Source: JAIBJN01 sp963825255 (GTDB taxonomy: Bacteria > Actinomycetota > Thermoleophilia > Gaiellales > Gaiellaceae). Taken from it: a DNA stretch of 64,000 nucleotides. How positions within the stretch are numbered: the stretch's first letter is position 1; every line of letters begins with the position of its first letter. This document shows positions 1-6,171 of the stretch, one piece after another. Both the position numbers and the translations under genes were made by a program. The notes beneath the pieces were generated by a model. It was not told where the DNA came from. It saw only the letters and a program-made list of their open reading frames with translations, and ran no database searches. The stretch lies in assembly GCA_963825255.1 (NCBI GenBank), contig CAWGSF010000011.1:1-64000 (forward strand), in the 5' to 3' direction.

Positions 1-127
1 ACGCTGGCCTACGGAGGGACGTGGCAGCGCGCCGGGTTCACGTGTCGCTCGAGCGAGGCCGGCCTCGACGTTCAGCGGCACCGGCCATGGTTTCAGGCTC
101 GCCCGCGAGAGCTGGCAGGCCTCGTAG
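1..127 (+). pseudogene. C-terminal end of a DUF6636-like small exported protein (partial, frameshifted)
   Basis: Only the tail is in the window. Frame 1 reads GTWQRAGFTCRSSEAGL from about position 16. After a one-base shift near position 70 it continues GHGFRLARESWQAS and stops at TAG 125-127. The pattern of a cysteine, a conserved Gly-Leu, then Gly-His-Gly-Phe and an Arg-Glu-Ser-Trp ending matches my memory of small actinobacterial exported proteins of the DUF6636 type, whose function is unknown. The cysteine expected just before the shift is not visible, because the break falls there. It is convergent with the gene at 293-768. Family identity is inferred from motif recall; the real gene lies off the left edge. 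Confidence 0.45.
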
Positions 128-186
128 GGGTCGAAGGGGTAAGCGGGCCGCCCCTCTTGGGCTCCAGGGGGCCCGCCTACCCGGGT

Positions 187-208
187 GGGGGCGCATGACC
201 GCACCCCC
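187..208. terminator. Possible hairpin between convergent genes
   Basis: GGGGGCGC at 187-194 can pair with GCACCCCC at 201-208 (one mismatch, six-base loop) in the gap between two convergent genes. There is no U-tract, so a terminator role is only inferred from position. Confidence 0.3.
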
Positions 209-292
209 GCGACGCGCGACCTGCGGCAGAATCGCGCACCGCCCCTTGAGGATAGCTACGGGGGTGCGCTCATCCGCCGGAGTACGCGCGGT

Positions 293-768
293 CTACTCGA
301 GGTCGAACCGAATGAGCACGTCGGTCTCGTTCACCGCGTGCAGGAAGACCTGTCCCTGCACCTCCTCGAACCGCCGCGTCCCTCCGGTGATCGCGATGTT
401 CGACGTGTCATCGGCGAAGTGGAGCAGCTCGCGAGCTCGATGCTTCCGCCCCGCAGCTCGACCGTCGCCACGCAGTGCACGGTCGTGCTCTCCTCCGAGA
501 CGTCGACGTAGGTACAGACGGCGCTGAGCGAGCCGAGCTCCTTCGTCTGCGCCCGGTTCTTGAGGACGTCGTGCTCGATGAACTGGTCTCCGGTCGTCAG
601 GCTGTCGGAGTTGTCGACGTCGACGTCCGTGAACACGACAGTCGTGTCGAGCACGGTGAAGTCTCGACTCCTCGAGCCGCGGTCGGACCCCGAGGCCGCC
701 GACACTCCTCCCACGACGAGCGCCGCGAGAGCCGCGGCCATCGCGATCGGAACGACTTTCGTGAACAT
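293..768 (-). CDS. Secreted allene-oxide-cyclase/dirigent-barrel-like protein (one frameshift)
   Basis: The gene starts at ATG 768 with a hydrophobic signal peptide (residues 1-25, MFTKVVPIAMAAALAALVVG), then a short charged linker and a beta-rich domain. The domain has DSLTTGDQFIEHDVL, a paired-cysteine region around VCTYVD and VHCVATVEL, and, after a one-base shift near 430-445, HFADDTSNIAITGGTRRFEE and a terminal RFDLE before TAG 295-293. The order of a TGDQ segment, two cysteines, and an ITGGTRRF.E.QG segment is that of the allene oxide cyclase/dirigent barrel found in some actinobacterial secreted proteins. No catalytic role is known for those and none is claimed here. Total length after correction is about 158 aa. 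An AGGAGGAG ribosome site lies just upstream. The frameshift may be an assembly indel. Confidence 0.6.
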
Positions 769-798
769 GTGCTCCTCCTCTCCTCGCTTCCCTCCGCG

Positions 799-835
799 AG
801 GCTAGGAGACGCCCTCAACGTCCGCTCAACGTGAC
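799..835 (-). promoter_or_regulatory. Tandem 11-bp repeats and -10 box upstream of the barrel protein
   Basis: Two adjacent 11-bp units, CTCAACGTCCG (814-824) and CTCAACGTGAC (825-835), sit just upstream of a minus-strand TAGCCT (804-799). Head-to-tail 11-bp units are typical of OmpR/PhoB-family regulator sites; the assignment is inference. Confidence 0.4.
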
Positions 836-848
836 GCGGCTGCTGCCG

Positions 849-2178
849 TTACAGGCCGGTGACCGTGTACAGCCGCCACTCCTCTGGCACACCCTTGAGC
901 GCGTGCATGCCGCGATCCTCGAAGGAGATTCCGGAGCCGGCGACGAGATCCCTGACAGTGCTCGACACGAGGATCTCGCCCGCAGCGGCTGCGGCTGCGA
1001 TGCGTGCGCCAGTGTGGACCGCGATTCCGGCGGGCTTCTCGCCCACAAGTTCGCATTCGCCCGTGTGGACGCCCACCCGGACATCGAGCTGGAGGTCGCG
1101 TAAGCCGCTGCGAATCGCATCCGCGCAGCGGATCGCGCGCGCCGGGCCGTCGAAGGTCGCGAAGAGTCCGTCGCCGGCCGTGTCTACTTCGCGCCCGCGA
1201 TAGCGTGTGATCTCTCGACGGATGACTTCGTGGTGTCGCGTCAGGAGATCGCGCCAGGCGCTGTCGCCGAGGTCCGCCGCCCGCGCGGTCGCGCCGACGA
1301 GATCCGTAAACAGCAGAGTTACCAATACGCGATTCGGCTCCAACGCCTCTTCTGCGCCGCTCAGGAAGCGCTGGATTTCAATCGGGATGTCGGGCGAAAG
1401 AAAGATGCCCCACTCGTCGTCGCCCGGAATCCGAACGAGGCGCGCGTCGGGAATGCGTTCTTGCAGGTTCCGTGCTCGACTCTCCTGGACCTCGCCGCGA
1501 TAGAGCAGGAGCGTCGGCACGCGGATGGCTGGCAGGACGTCGCGCAGATCCGTCTCGGCGTAGACGCGGTTCAGCGCGTAGGCTGCGGCTGGGCTCGCGC
1601 CGACGCGCACCCAGTTCGCAAACCAGGCGCGGTCGTCCTCGTTCGCGGCCAGCGACGGGGCGATCTCGGCGAGCATCTCGTCGCTGAACTCCTGCGTTCC
1701 CCACCGCTCCCGCAGGTCAGCGAGATTACGCTCCCACACCTCGCTGGGCCCACCACGCTTCAGCGGGGTCGTCTCCTGTGCCTCTCGACGTCGGTTGGAA
1801 AAGCATGAGGGCGGTCGTTCGCTCTGGATACGTCGCCGCGAACAAGCACGCCATGCCGCAGCCCTCCTGCGCAGCGAGCACCGCCGTCTTGTGCGAGCCG
1901 ACGGCGTCAAGGACGGCACGGACGTCCTCCATCCGCGTCTCGAGCGTGGGAAAGCCCCCGCCGTAGTCGGACAAGCCGGTGCCGCGTTTGTCGAACAGGA
2001 TCAGTCGCGAGAAGGATGCGAGTCGCTCGTAGAACTGTTGCCAGCGCGGCGACTCCCATCCGTAGACGAGGTTCGACATGGACTCGGGCACGAACACGAG
2101 ATCGGTCGGCCCACTCCCGACAACCTGGTATGCGATCGCAGCGCCGCTGCTGCGGGCATAGCGGATGTCCAGCTCCAC
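849..2178 (-). CDS. Alpha/beta-hydrolase-like + class III adenylate/guanylate cyclase fusion (one frameshift)
   Basis: The start is GTG 2178 (GGGGAG ribosome site), giving about 443 aa after correcting one base near 1741-1775. Residues ~10-260 are an alpha/beta-hydrolase fold with FDKRGTGLSD and ATYPERT. The nucleophile-elbow position reads LAAQEGCGMA, so the usual Gly-x-Ser-x-Gly serine is absent and the domain is probably a sensor rather than an esterase. Residues ~270-440 are a cyclase homology domain with both metal-binding aspartates visible, in LLFTDLVGAT and DTAGDGLFATF, followed by the dimer-arm region GVHTGECE. Such hydrolase-cyclase fusions are common in actinobacteria and make cAMP. 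It follows yccF by 16 bp, probably in one transcript. The frameshift falls at the junction after the hydrolase core. Confidence 0.8.
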
Positions 2179-2194
2179 GGCGTGAGCTCCCCAG

Positions 2195-2636
2195 CTAGTA
2201 CCCGTCGGAAACCGAGATCGTGCCCGGGGGCTGCTGGGCGAGATCGGTCGTCCGCACGATCTCCTTGCCGAACGGCACGAGGGCCGCTGCTGCCAGGTTA
2301 AAGTTGGCCACCCCCAGGGGGATGCCGATGATGGTGAGGCAGAGGAGCACCCGGTGATAGGTGGGCCAGCGCCAGCCACCATCCCGCGAGCACGAACCAG
2401 AGGATGTTGGCGACGACGCTCAGGCCCCTGAGCCGGGTCGGGCTCGGGACGAGCACGCGGCCGAAGGGCCAGAGGGCATAGCCGCCGAGCTTGAAGGCCT
2501 GCACGCCGAACGGGATCCCGATGATCGTGATGCAGAGGAGGACGCCGGCGAGCAGGTAGGCGATCGCGAGCCAGACCCCGGCCAGGACGAGCCAGACGAT
2601 GTTGAGAACGGTCCGCACGCCGGGAGCATTGCGCAT
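2195..2636 (-). CDS. yccF: YccF (DUF307) family membrane protein (one frameshift)
   Basis: ATG 2636 opens a protein made of two DUF307 repeats. Residues ~10-55 include LNIVWLVLAGVWLAIAYLL and ITIIGIPFGVQAFKL. After one extra base near 2355, the second repeat reads VLLCLTIIGIPLGVANF and the protein ends DGY at TAG 2197-2195. With the correction it is about 146 aa, as long as E. coli YccF (about 148 aa). Four hydrophobic helices with the paired IIGIP(F/L)GV motifs make the family call firm; the molecular role of YccF is not established. It lies 16 bp upstream of the cyclase fusion gene on the same strand. Confidence 0.8.
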
Positions 2637-2776
2637 GACGCCCAGGTCGGGTGGCCTTCCGTACTCCGTGTGCTCGTGCAGGCTCCATTGCGGATCGTCG
2701 GCGCCTTCGATTACCTGGGGGTTGCCCGAGGGGTCACGCGGTGAGGCCGCATCCGCGTCCCCCTCGGGCCCCTCCC

Positions 2777-2941
2777 TCAGAGCGCAAAGGGCGACGTGCC
2801 CTGGAGGCCCGCGAGGGCCTCGCGCCAGACCTGCTCTGCCTCGGGGCCGGCCGCCCGGCCGGGACGCAGACGCCTCCCGAGCGCCGAGCCGATCGCCGCG
2901 CCGGCGAGGAGGAACCCGAGCGGCTCGAGGACGGCTCGCAC
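2777..2941 (-). CDS. Small single-helix membrane protein (54 aa)
   Basis: GTG 2941 to TGA 2777 encodes 54 aa. Residues ~5-22 form one hydrophobic segment (LEPLGFLLAGAAIGSALG), followed by a basic stretch RRLRPGR and a soluble tail. A longer frame upstream exists, but a TAGACT -10 box ends 7 bp before this GTG and there is no ribosome site, which supports a leaderless start here. I do not recognise a family. It is divergent from the DksA-like gene at 3007. It could be spurious, since minus-strand open frames are common at this GC. Confidence 0.4.
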   Translation of the reverse strand: MRAVLEPLGFLLAGAAIGSALGRRLRPGRAAGPEAEQVWREALAGLQGTSPFAL

Positions 2942-2948
2942 AGGAAGG

Positions 2949-3000
2949 AGTCTACGGCGGATTCGAGCGCCCGTCTCACTTCGCCTAGTACGCGTAAGCT
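2949..3000. promoter_or_regulatory. Divergent leaderless -10 boxes
   Basis: On the minus strand TAGACT (2954-2949) ends 7 bp before GTG 2941. On the plus strand TAAGCT (2995-3000) ends 6 bp before ATG 3007. Neither start has a Shine-Dalgarno sequence. Confidence 0.5.
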
Positions 3001-3006
3001 GGTCCG

Positions 3007-3348
3007 ATGGAGGCCGAGAGGGCGCGGTGAGTTGCTGGCAGCCGAACGCTCGCGGATCGAGAGCGCGCTCGCCCAGCTCCGGCACGAGGACGACGGCGAG
3101 CCGTCCGACGAATACGACCCGGCCAACCTGGCCTCCGATCTCTACCAGGACGAGTTCGACGAAGGTCTGATGGATAGGATCTCCGCGGACAGCTCGCCGC
3201 CGTCGAGCGCGCCGAGCAGCGTCTTGCGGAAGGAACCTACGGCCTCTCGATCGAGAGCGGAGAGCCGATCCCCGACGAACGGCTCGAGGCCCTCCCGGCG
3301 GCCGCGAAACTGACCACCGACGAAGAACGCGCGCGCGAGGGACGCTGA
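3007..3348 (+). CDS. DksA/TraR-type RNA-polymerase-binding protein without zinc cysteines (two frameshifts)
   Basis: ATG 3007 opens MEAERAR, then one extra base is needed before the coiled-coil part (ERSRIESALAQLRHEDD ... LASDLYQDEFDEGL). A second shift near 3180 leads into QLAAVERAEQRLAEGTYGLS, then IESGEPIPDERLEALP and the stop TGA 3346-3348. Corrected length is about 113 aa. The order of acidic coiled coil, AVERA..RL.EGTYG, SGEPIP.ERL is diagnostic of the DksA/TraR C-terminal domain, but the CxxC pairs are replaced (YGLSIESG). It is therefore a zinc-independent version, unlike the four-cysteine paralogue at 25472-25828. Such proteins bind the RNA polymerase secondary channel. Start choice is supported by TAAGCT 6 bp upstream. 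Confidence 0.75.
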
Positions 3349-3362
3349 CCAGCCGGGAGTAG

Positions 3363-3380
3363 GCCCCGCCTGAGCGGGGC
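3363..3380. terminator. Strong hairpin after the DksA-like gene
   Basis: GCCCCGC (3363-3369), loop CTGA, GCGGGGC (3374-3380): a perfect 7-bp stem 15 bp after the stop, followed by TT. It lies between convergent genes and could serve both strands. Confidence 0.6.
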
Positions 3381-3391
3381 TTCCGACCGAT

Positions 3392-3420
3392 TGGGGCGCC
3401 CGGATTCGAACCGGGGACGG
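3392..3420 (-). tRNA. 3' fragment of a tRNA gene (T-arm and acceptor strand only)
   Basis: Read on the minus strand, CCCGG-TTCGAAT-CCGGG forms a perfect T-arm followed by CGCCCCA, a 3' acceptor strand. No matching 5' acceptor (TGGGGCG) or D-arm is found in the preceding 80 bases. It is therefore a tRNA 3' end duplicated or left behind, the usual footprint of integration into a tRNA gene. It is not the same tRNA as the tRNA-Pro at 7223-7297. Confidence 0.6.
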
Positions 3421-3472
3421 GATCAGCTTGGCGCAGGTGGGCTCTCCGCTCGTCGAGGGAGACACCGCGGCG

Positions 3473-3976
3473 CTAGATGTAGCGCCGGAACTCGCGGACG
3501 TCGTCGCGGTAGTCGAAGTTGGTGAAGCACGGACAGTCGTCGCTGCCGAAGCTGATGACCATGGGCTCGCCGTTCTGACGTCCGACGACGACTGTGACGT
3601 GGGCGGTTTCGCCGCTTCCGTAGTGGACGCAGTCGCCGGGGACGAGCCTGGCCAGCTTCCGTACGCGTTTGCCCTGGCCGAGCATCGACGTCGTGTTCCC
3701 GGCGCTCCAGTTGAGGCCGTTGACGATGTCGTCGAGCTGGAAGCGCACGAAGAGTCCGTTCCACAGGCACCACGTCGCGAACGAGGAGCAGTCGGCGTGC
3801 TTCGGAAACTCGCCTTTGCGCGCCCGCCGGTCTTTCGCGATGCCGTGCCAGCGCAGCGTCAGGTCCTGCGTGTAGTCCATGCTCTCCTTCTGTGCCAGCG
3901 CGAGCTCCGCGGCCTGGACGACGCGGTCGCGGGCACGGATGCGCTGGGTTCGCGAAAGGCCTGACACCGACGGCAA
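3473..3976 (-). CDS. NlpC/P60-like (CHAP-type) peptidoglycan hydrolase, phage-lysin-like
   Basis: The 167-aa product has a basic N-terminus and a papain-like core. KHADCSSFATWCLWNG (about residues 58-73) supplies the catalytic Cys. VPGDCVHYG and ETAHVTVVVGR (about residues 115-135) supply the conserved Gly-Asp and the catalytic His. VISFGSD follows. No signal peptide is seen, as in phage endolysins released through holins or in cargo of prophage remnants. The start is TTG 3976, which directly abuts the stop of the upstream 55-aa gene (TAG-TTG). That gene's last codons contain GGCGAGGAGGGC, a good ribosome site, so translation is probably coupled. It ends 52 bp from the tRNA fragment at 3392-3420, suggesting an integrated-element scar. 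Confidence 0.6.
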   Translation of the reverse strand: MPSVSGLSRTQRIRARDRVVQAAELALAQKESMDYTQDLTLRWHGIAKDRRARKGEFPKHADCSSFATWCLWNGLFVRFQLDDIVNGLNWSAGNTTSMLGQGKRVRKLARLVPGDCVHYGSGETAHVTVVVGRQNGEPMVISFGSDDCPCFTNFDYRDDVREFRRYI

Positions 3977-4144
3977 CTAGCCCTCCTCGCCGGGCAGTTC
4001 GTTCCCGCGAGGCGTGTCTCCCTGATCCGGCGGCATGTCCTTCGGATCTGTCCGGGGCAGATCGGCAAGGTCAGGATCGTCTTCGAGCTCGTGCTCGTCT
4101 GCGTACTCAGGGTCGTCGTCGGCGAACTCGTGCTCGTCCGTCAT
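3977..4144 (-). CDS. Small very acidic protein (55 aa)
   Basis: ATG 4144 to TAG 3977 encodes 55 aa beginning MTDEHEFADDDPEY and ending GNELPGEEG. About a third of residues are Asp or Glu and there is no hydrophobic segment. The stop abuts the TTG start of the lysin-like gene and carries its ribosome site, so the two form an operon. No family is recognised. It could be a small acidic phage or element protein (for example an antirestriction-like or chaperone-like partner), but nothing in the sequence decides this. Confidence 0.5.
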   Translation of the reverse strand: MTDEHEFADDDPEYADEHELEDDPDLADLPRTDPKDMPPDQGDTPRGNELPGEEG

Positions 4145-4226
4145 GAGGGGGTGACACTAGTCCCCTGCGCGAAGGCGTGCAACGCCCCTCGCTTGGGCCG
4201 CATGGAACGAACGGTGGCCGGATCTT

Positions 4227-4284
4227 GGCTCTATTCCAGTCGGGGCACCGAGATTTGAACTCGGGACCTCTAGTCCCCCAGACT
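4227..4284 (-). repeat. Attachment-site repeat (distal copy of tRNA-Pro 3' half)
   Basis: Identical to 7210-7267 at 57 of 58 positions. The single difference (a4247 versus g7230) lies at the acceptor/T-stem border. Homology ends inside the anticodon stem, a common tyrosine-recombinase crossover point. Confidence 0.8.
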
Positions 4285-4477
4285 TGTCCAGCATTCGGGC
4301 GTCGAGTGGACCGAGGTGGCGGGAACTGGCTTGGCTCCTAGGGTTGTGGGCTCTGCACGTACCTGCACACCGCATGGCTCTGTGAGCGGGTTCGCGGACG
4401 TTTAGGGCCAGATTGGCCAGGGCGCGGCTGATCACCGTCGGGCGGAACCCGTAGCCTGACGGCATGGCCGAGTCGGT

Positions 4478-4753
4478 ATGGCGGGTGAGAGAATCAGCAA
4501 GGCTCGCACCCGGCTCAAGAGCGTAGGTGCTTCCTGGTCGATTAGATCTACGGCTCGCGACGGACGCGAGGTCTGGACGCGCGTGGATGTCTACCGCACC
4601 GCAATCGACCAACTCGAGGACGGCGTCGTAGTCGATGAGACTCGGCTGGCCCTAAGAACGCAAGGGCGAAGCACCGTAGAGGCCGCCGTCAAGCGGGGCG
4701 ATGACCCGCCGGCTCGCATTGTCTGTTCGCCCGGCCGCTGTACGGCGTACTAG
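4478..4753 (+). CDS. Hypothetical island protein (91 aa)
   Basis: The frame from ATG 4478 reads MAGERISKARTRLKSVG, then TRVDVYRTAIDQLEDGVVVD, and ends GRCTAY. It looks soluble with mixed charge; no family is recognised. A TAGCCT -10-like box (4452-4457) lies 6 bp before another ATG at 4464, which is out of frame by one base. Either translation starts at 4478, or the true start is 4464 and an indel separates it from the body. Codon use is less GC-biased than in neighbouring core genes, consistent with its position inside the integrated element. Confidence 0.4.
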   Translation: MAGERISKARTRLKSVGASWSIRSTARDGREVWTRVDVYRTAIDQLEDGVVVDETRLALRTQGRSTVEAAVKRGDDPPARIVCSPGRCTAY

Positions 4754-4911
4754 AAGCGGGAAGCGTCGCCTATACAGGCGCAAGCCGGGGACGCGGGCTA
4801 TTCGAGCGCGTCGACGCGTCGCTGCGCTGCCTCGCACAGCCGCGCGGATGCGCACCGACGCCCAGTAAGGAACCCTCGTGAAACGGCGCTGAAAGACACC
4901 CCTCCTCGCTT

Positions 4912-4965
4912 CTCATCGCCATCTCACGCCCGCTTCATCGCGGTCTCACGCACCCCCTCTAGCCT
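4912..4965 (+). promoter_or_regulatory. Four tandem 11-bp repeats with -10 box (response-regulator-type operator)
   Basis: Four head-to-tail 11-bp units cover 4912-4955: CTCATCGCCAT, CTCACGCCCGC, TTCATCGCGGT, CTCACGCACCC. All begin with pyrimidine-TCA and carry CG(C) in the next positions. A TAGCCT follows at 4960-4965 and ATG 4993 about 27 bp later. The 11-bp periodicity, one helical turn, is that of PhoB/OmpR-family binding sites. The regulator is not identified. Confidence 0.6.
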
Positions 4966-4992
4966 CGCTCCCAATCTGTGAAAGGGGGCAGC

Positions 4993-5154
4993 ATGAAGAG
5001 ACGACTAGTTCCGATCGCGGTCGGGGTCACCGTGGCCGCGCTGCTCGCGCTAGGCGGAACGGCGCTCGGACGCGGTCAGGCAAGCCAGGCGGCGGGGAAG
5101 CCGGTACCCCTCGACGCTGCGACGAGCCGCTCCACACAGCGTTTGAAGAGGTAG
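4993..5154 (+). CDS. Small exported protein or truncated secreted protein (53 aa)
   Basis: ATG 4993 is preceded by AAAGGGGG, a good ribosome site, and encodes 53 aa. It has an RR-containing basic start (MKRRLVPIAVG), a hydrophobic segment (about residues 5-25) and a small-residue cleavage region (GGTALGRGQASQA), then a short polar tail ending RLKR before TAG 5152-5154. This is a clear signal-peptide architecture. The mature part is only about 25 residues, so it is either a genuine short exported peptide or the remnant of a longer secreted protein truncated at a stop. The tandem-repeat operator directly upstream argues that it is expressed and regulated. Confidence 0.5.
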   Translation: MKRRLVPIAVGVTVAALLALGGTALGRGQASQAAGKPVPLDAATSRSTQRLKR

Positions 5155-5194
5155 TAGAAGTTCAGTTCCAATAGCTTGAGAGAAGGGGGTCTGA

Positions 5195-5305
5195 ATGCCA
5201 CTCTCGCGGAGAACGCTGTGGATCGGAGCCGTACTGGCTCTTGCGCTGATCGTGGTGCTTGCCGTTGTGTACGGCGGCGGAGGCGGCGCCGGCGGCGGCT
5301 ACTAG
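5195..5305 (+). CDS. 36-aa membrane peptide with glycine-rich tail, or signal peptide of the interrupted FnIII gene
   Basis: ATG 5195 follows AGAAGGGGG, a strong ribosome site. The product begins MPLSRRTLWIGAVLALALIV, has a single hydrophobic helix (residues 8-25) and ends YGGGGGAGGGY before TAG 5303-5305. The next DNA is a 183-bp integrase fragment (5313-5495), after which an FnIII-type coding sequence resumes without its own N-terminus. The simplest reading is that this peptide was once the signal/anchor of that protein. Alternatively it is a free membrane peptide made from the same transcript as the 53-aa gene 40 bp upstream. Confidence 0.5.
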   Translation: MPLSRRTLWIGAVLALALIVVLAVVYGGGGGAGGGY

Positions 5306-5312
5306 ACGCGCG

Positions 5313-5495
5313 ATCGTGGGCGCCCTCACCGGTCTGCGGCCGGGAGGAGTGGATCGCCCTCGAGCGCCGTGATGTCGACCGGGAGGCGGGCCTCCTCCAT
5401 GTGCGGGGAGGGGCGTTCACGGACGGACGGCTGAAGCTCTACGGGAAGCAGAGCCGCTCGCTCAGGACCGTCCCGCTGCCCGCCAGAGCCTCGCT
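5313..5495 (+). pseudogene. Duplicated integrase fragment (tyrosine recombinase middle section)
   Basis: Closely similar to 6369-6548 (my estimate by eye is roughly 85 percent). Both encode the catalytic-domain start GALTGLRP followed by EEWIALERRDVDRE and a KLYGKQ segment. It lacks both ends of the recombinase and is fused in frame to the following FnIII-like coding sequence (LPARASLI, then IEVNGTAGDAG). It is a non-functional partial duplicate. Confidence 0.7.
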
Positions 5496-5496
5496 G

Positions 5497-6088
5497 ATCA
5501 TCGAGGTCAACGGGACGGCTGGTGATGCGGGGCTGCAGTTCTTCCTCGACGGCGAACCTGGAACACGATGACGATCACCGACCCGAAGGGGCGGCTGATC
5601 CTGAACGTCGGTGCGAAGGGGCGCTTGAAGGGGTGGGGCTTGACCGAGTACTTCTCCGAGAGCAACGAGCCGCCCTTCAGCGAGGTGCCGCTCGCCGAGT
5701 TCAAGAAGCGGTTCCCGGCGGGCAAGTACCGCTTCGTCGGCGAGACGATCGACGGGGAGAAGCTCGCCGGACGGCGATGCTCTCGCACGACATCCCCGAT
5801 CCGCCCACGATCACCGCGCCGACCGATGGTTCCAAGGTGAACCGAAGCGGTGTCGTCGCCAGGTGGAAGGCACCTCCCGAGCCGCCGGGAATCGACATCG
5901 TCGGTTACCGGGTGATCGTCACGCGGGAAGATCCTCTCCGCGCCTACCAGGTCGAGCTTCCGGGCTCGGCGAGGAAAGTTCCCATCCCGGCGGCCTTCCT
6001 CCAGTCGGACACCGAGTACGAGCTCGAGATCCAGGCGATCGAGGAGAGTGGAAACTGGACGTTCGCGACTAGCTTGTCGGTCAGGTAG
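5497..6088 (+). pseudogene. FnIII-type secreted protein lacking its N-terminus (interrupted and frameshifted)
   Basis: The coding sequence begins abruptly at EVNGTAGDAGLQFFLDGEP. It shifts one base near 5560 into TITDPKGRLILNVGAKGRLK, then KRFPAGKYRFVGETIDGEKL, and shifts again near 5770 into LSHDIPDPPTITAPTDGSKV. A fibronectin-type-III-like beta domain follows (GIDIVGYRVIVTREDP, then TEYELEIQAIEESGNWTFAT) and ends at TAG 6086-6088. The first half, with D-G-D/A-G-(L/I)-Q-F-FLDGEPW and a K(Y/T)F-GET segment, is a pattern I recall from environmental secreted FnIII proteins. No signal peptide remains; see the 36-aa gene at 5195. Function is unknown. Confidence 0.6.
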
Positions 6089-6171
6089 CGCCCTTTTGGC
6101 GGTCATCAAGTGGTGCCACATCTGCCACGCCGAGCAAATGAGGGGGCCCTTCCCGGCGGCGCCTCCCCGAA

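Noticed and set aside
21..527. Arg-rich 168-codon plus-strand frame over the barrel protein gene
   Set aside because: Composition is typical of a GC-rich shadow frame; the minus strand encodes the signal peptide and barrel motifs.
3392..3475. A complete tRNA gene at the 3392 T-arm
   Set aside because: No matching 5' acceptor strand, D-arm or anticodon stem could be found in the expected interval.
4464..4530. tRNA-Ser-like sequence starting GGCATGGCCGAGTCGG
   Set aside because: No cloverleaf pairing could be built; the resemblance is limited to the first bases.
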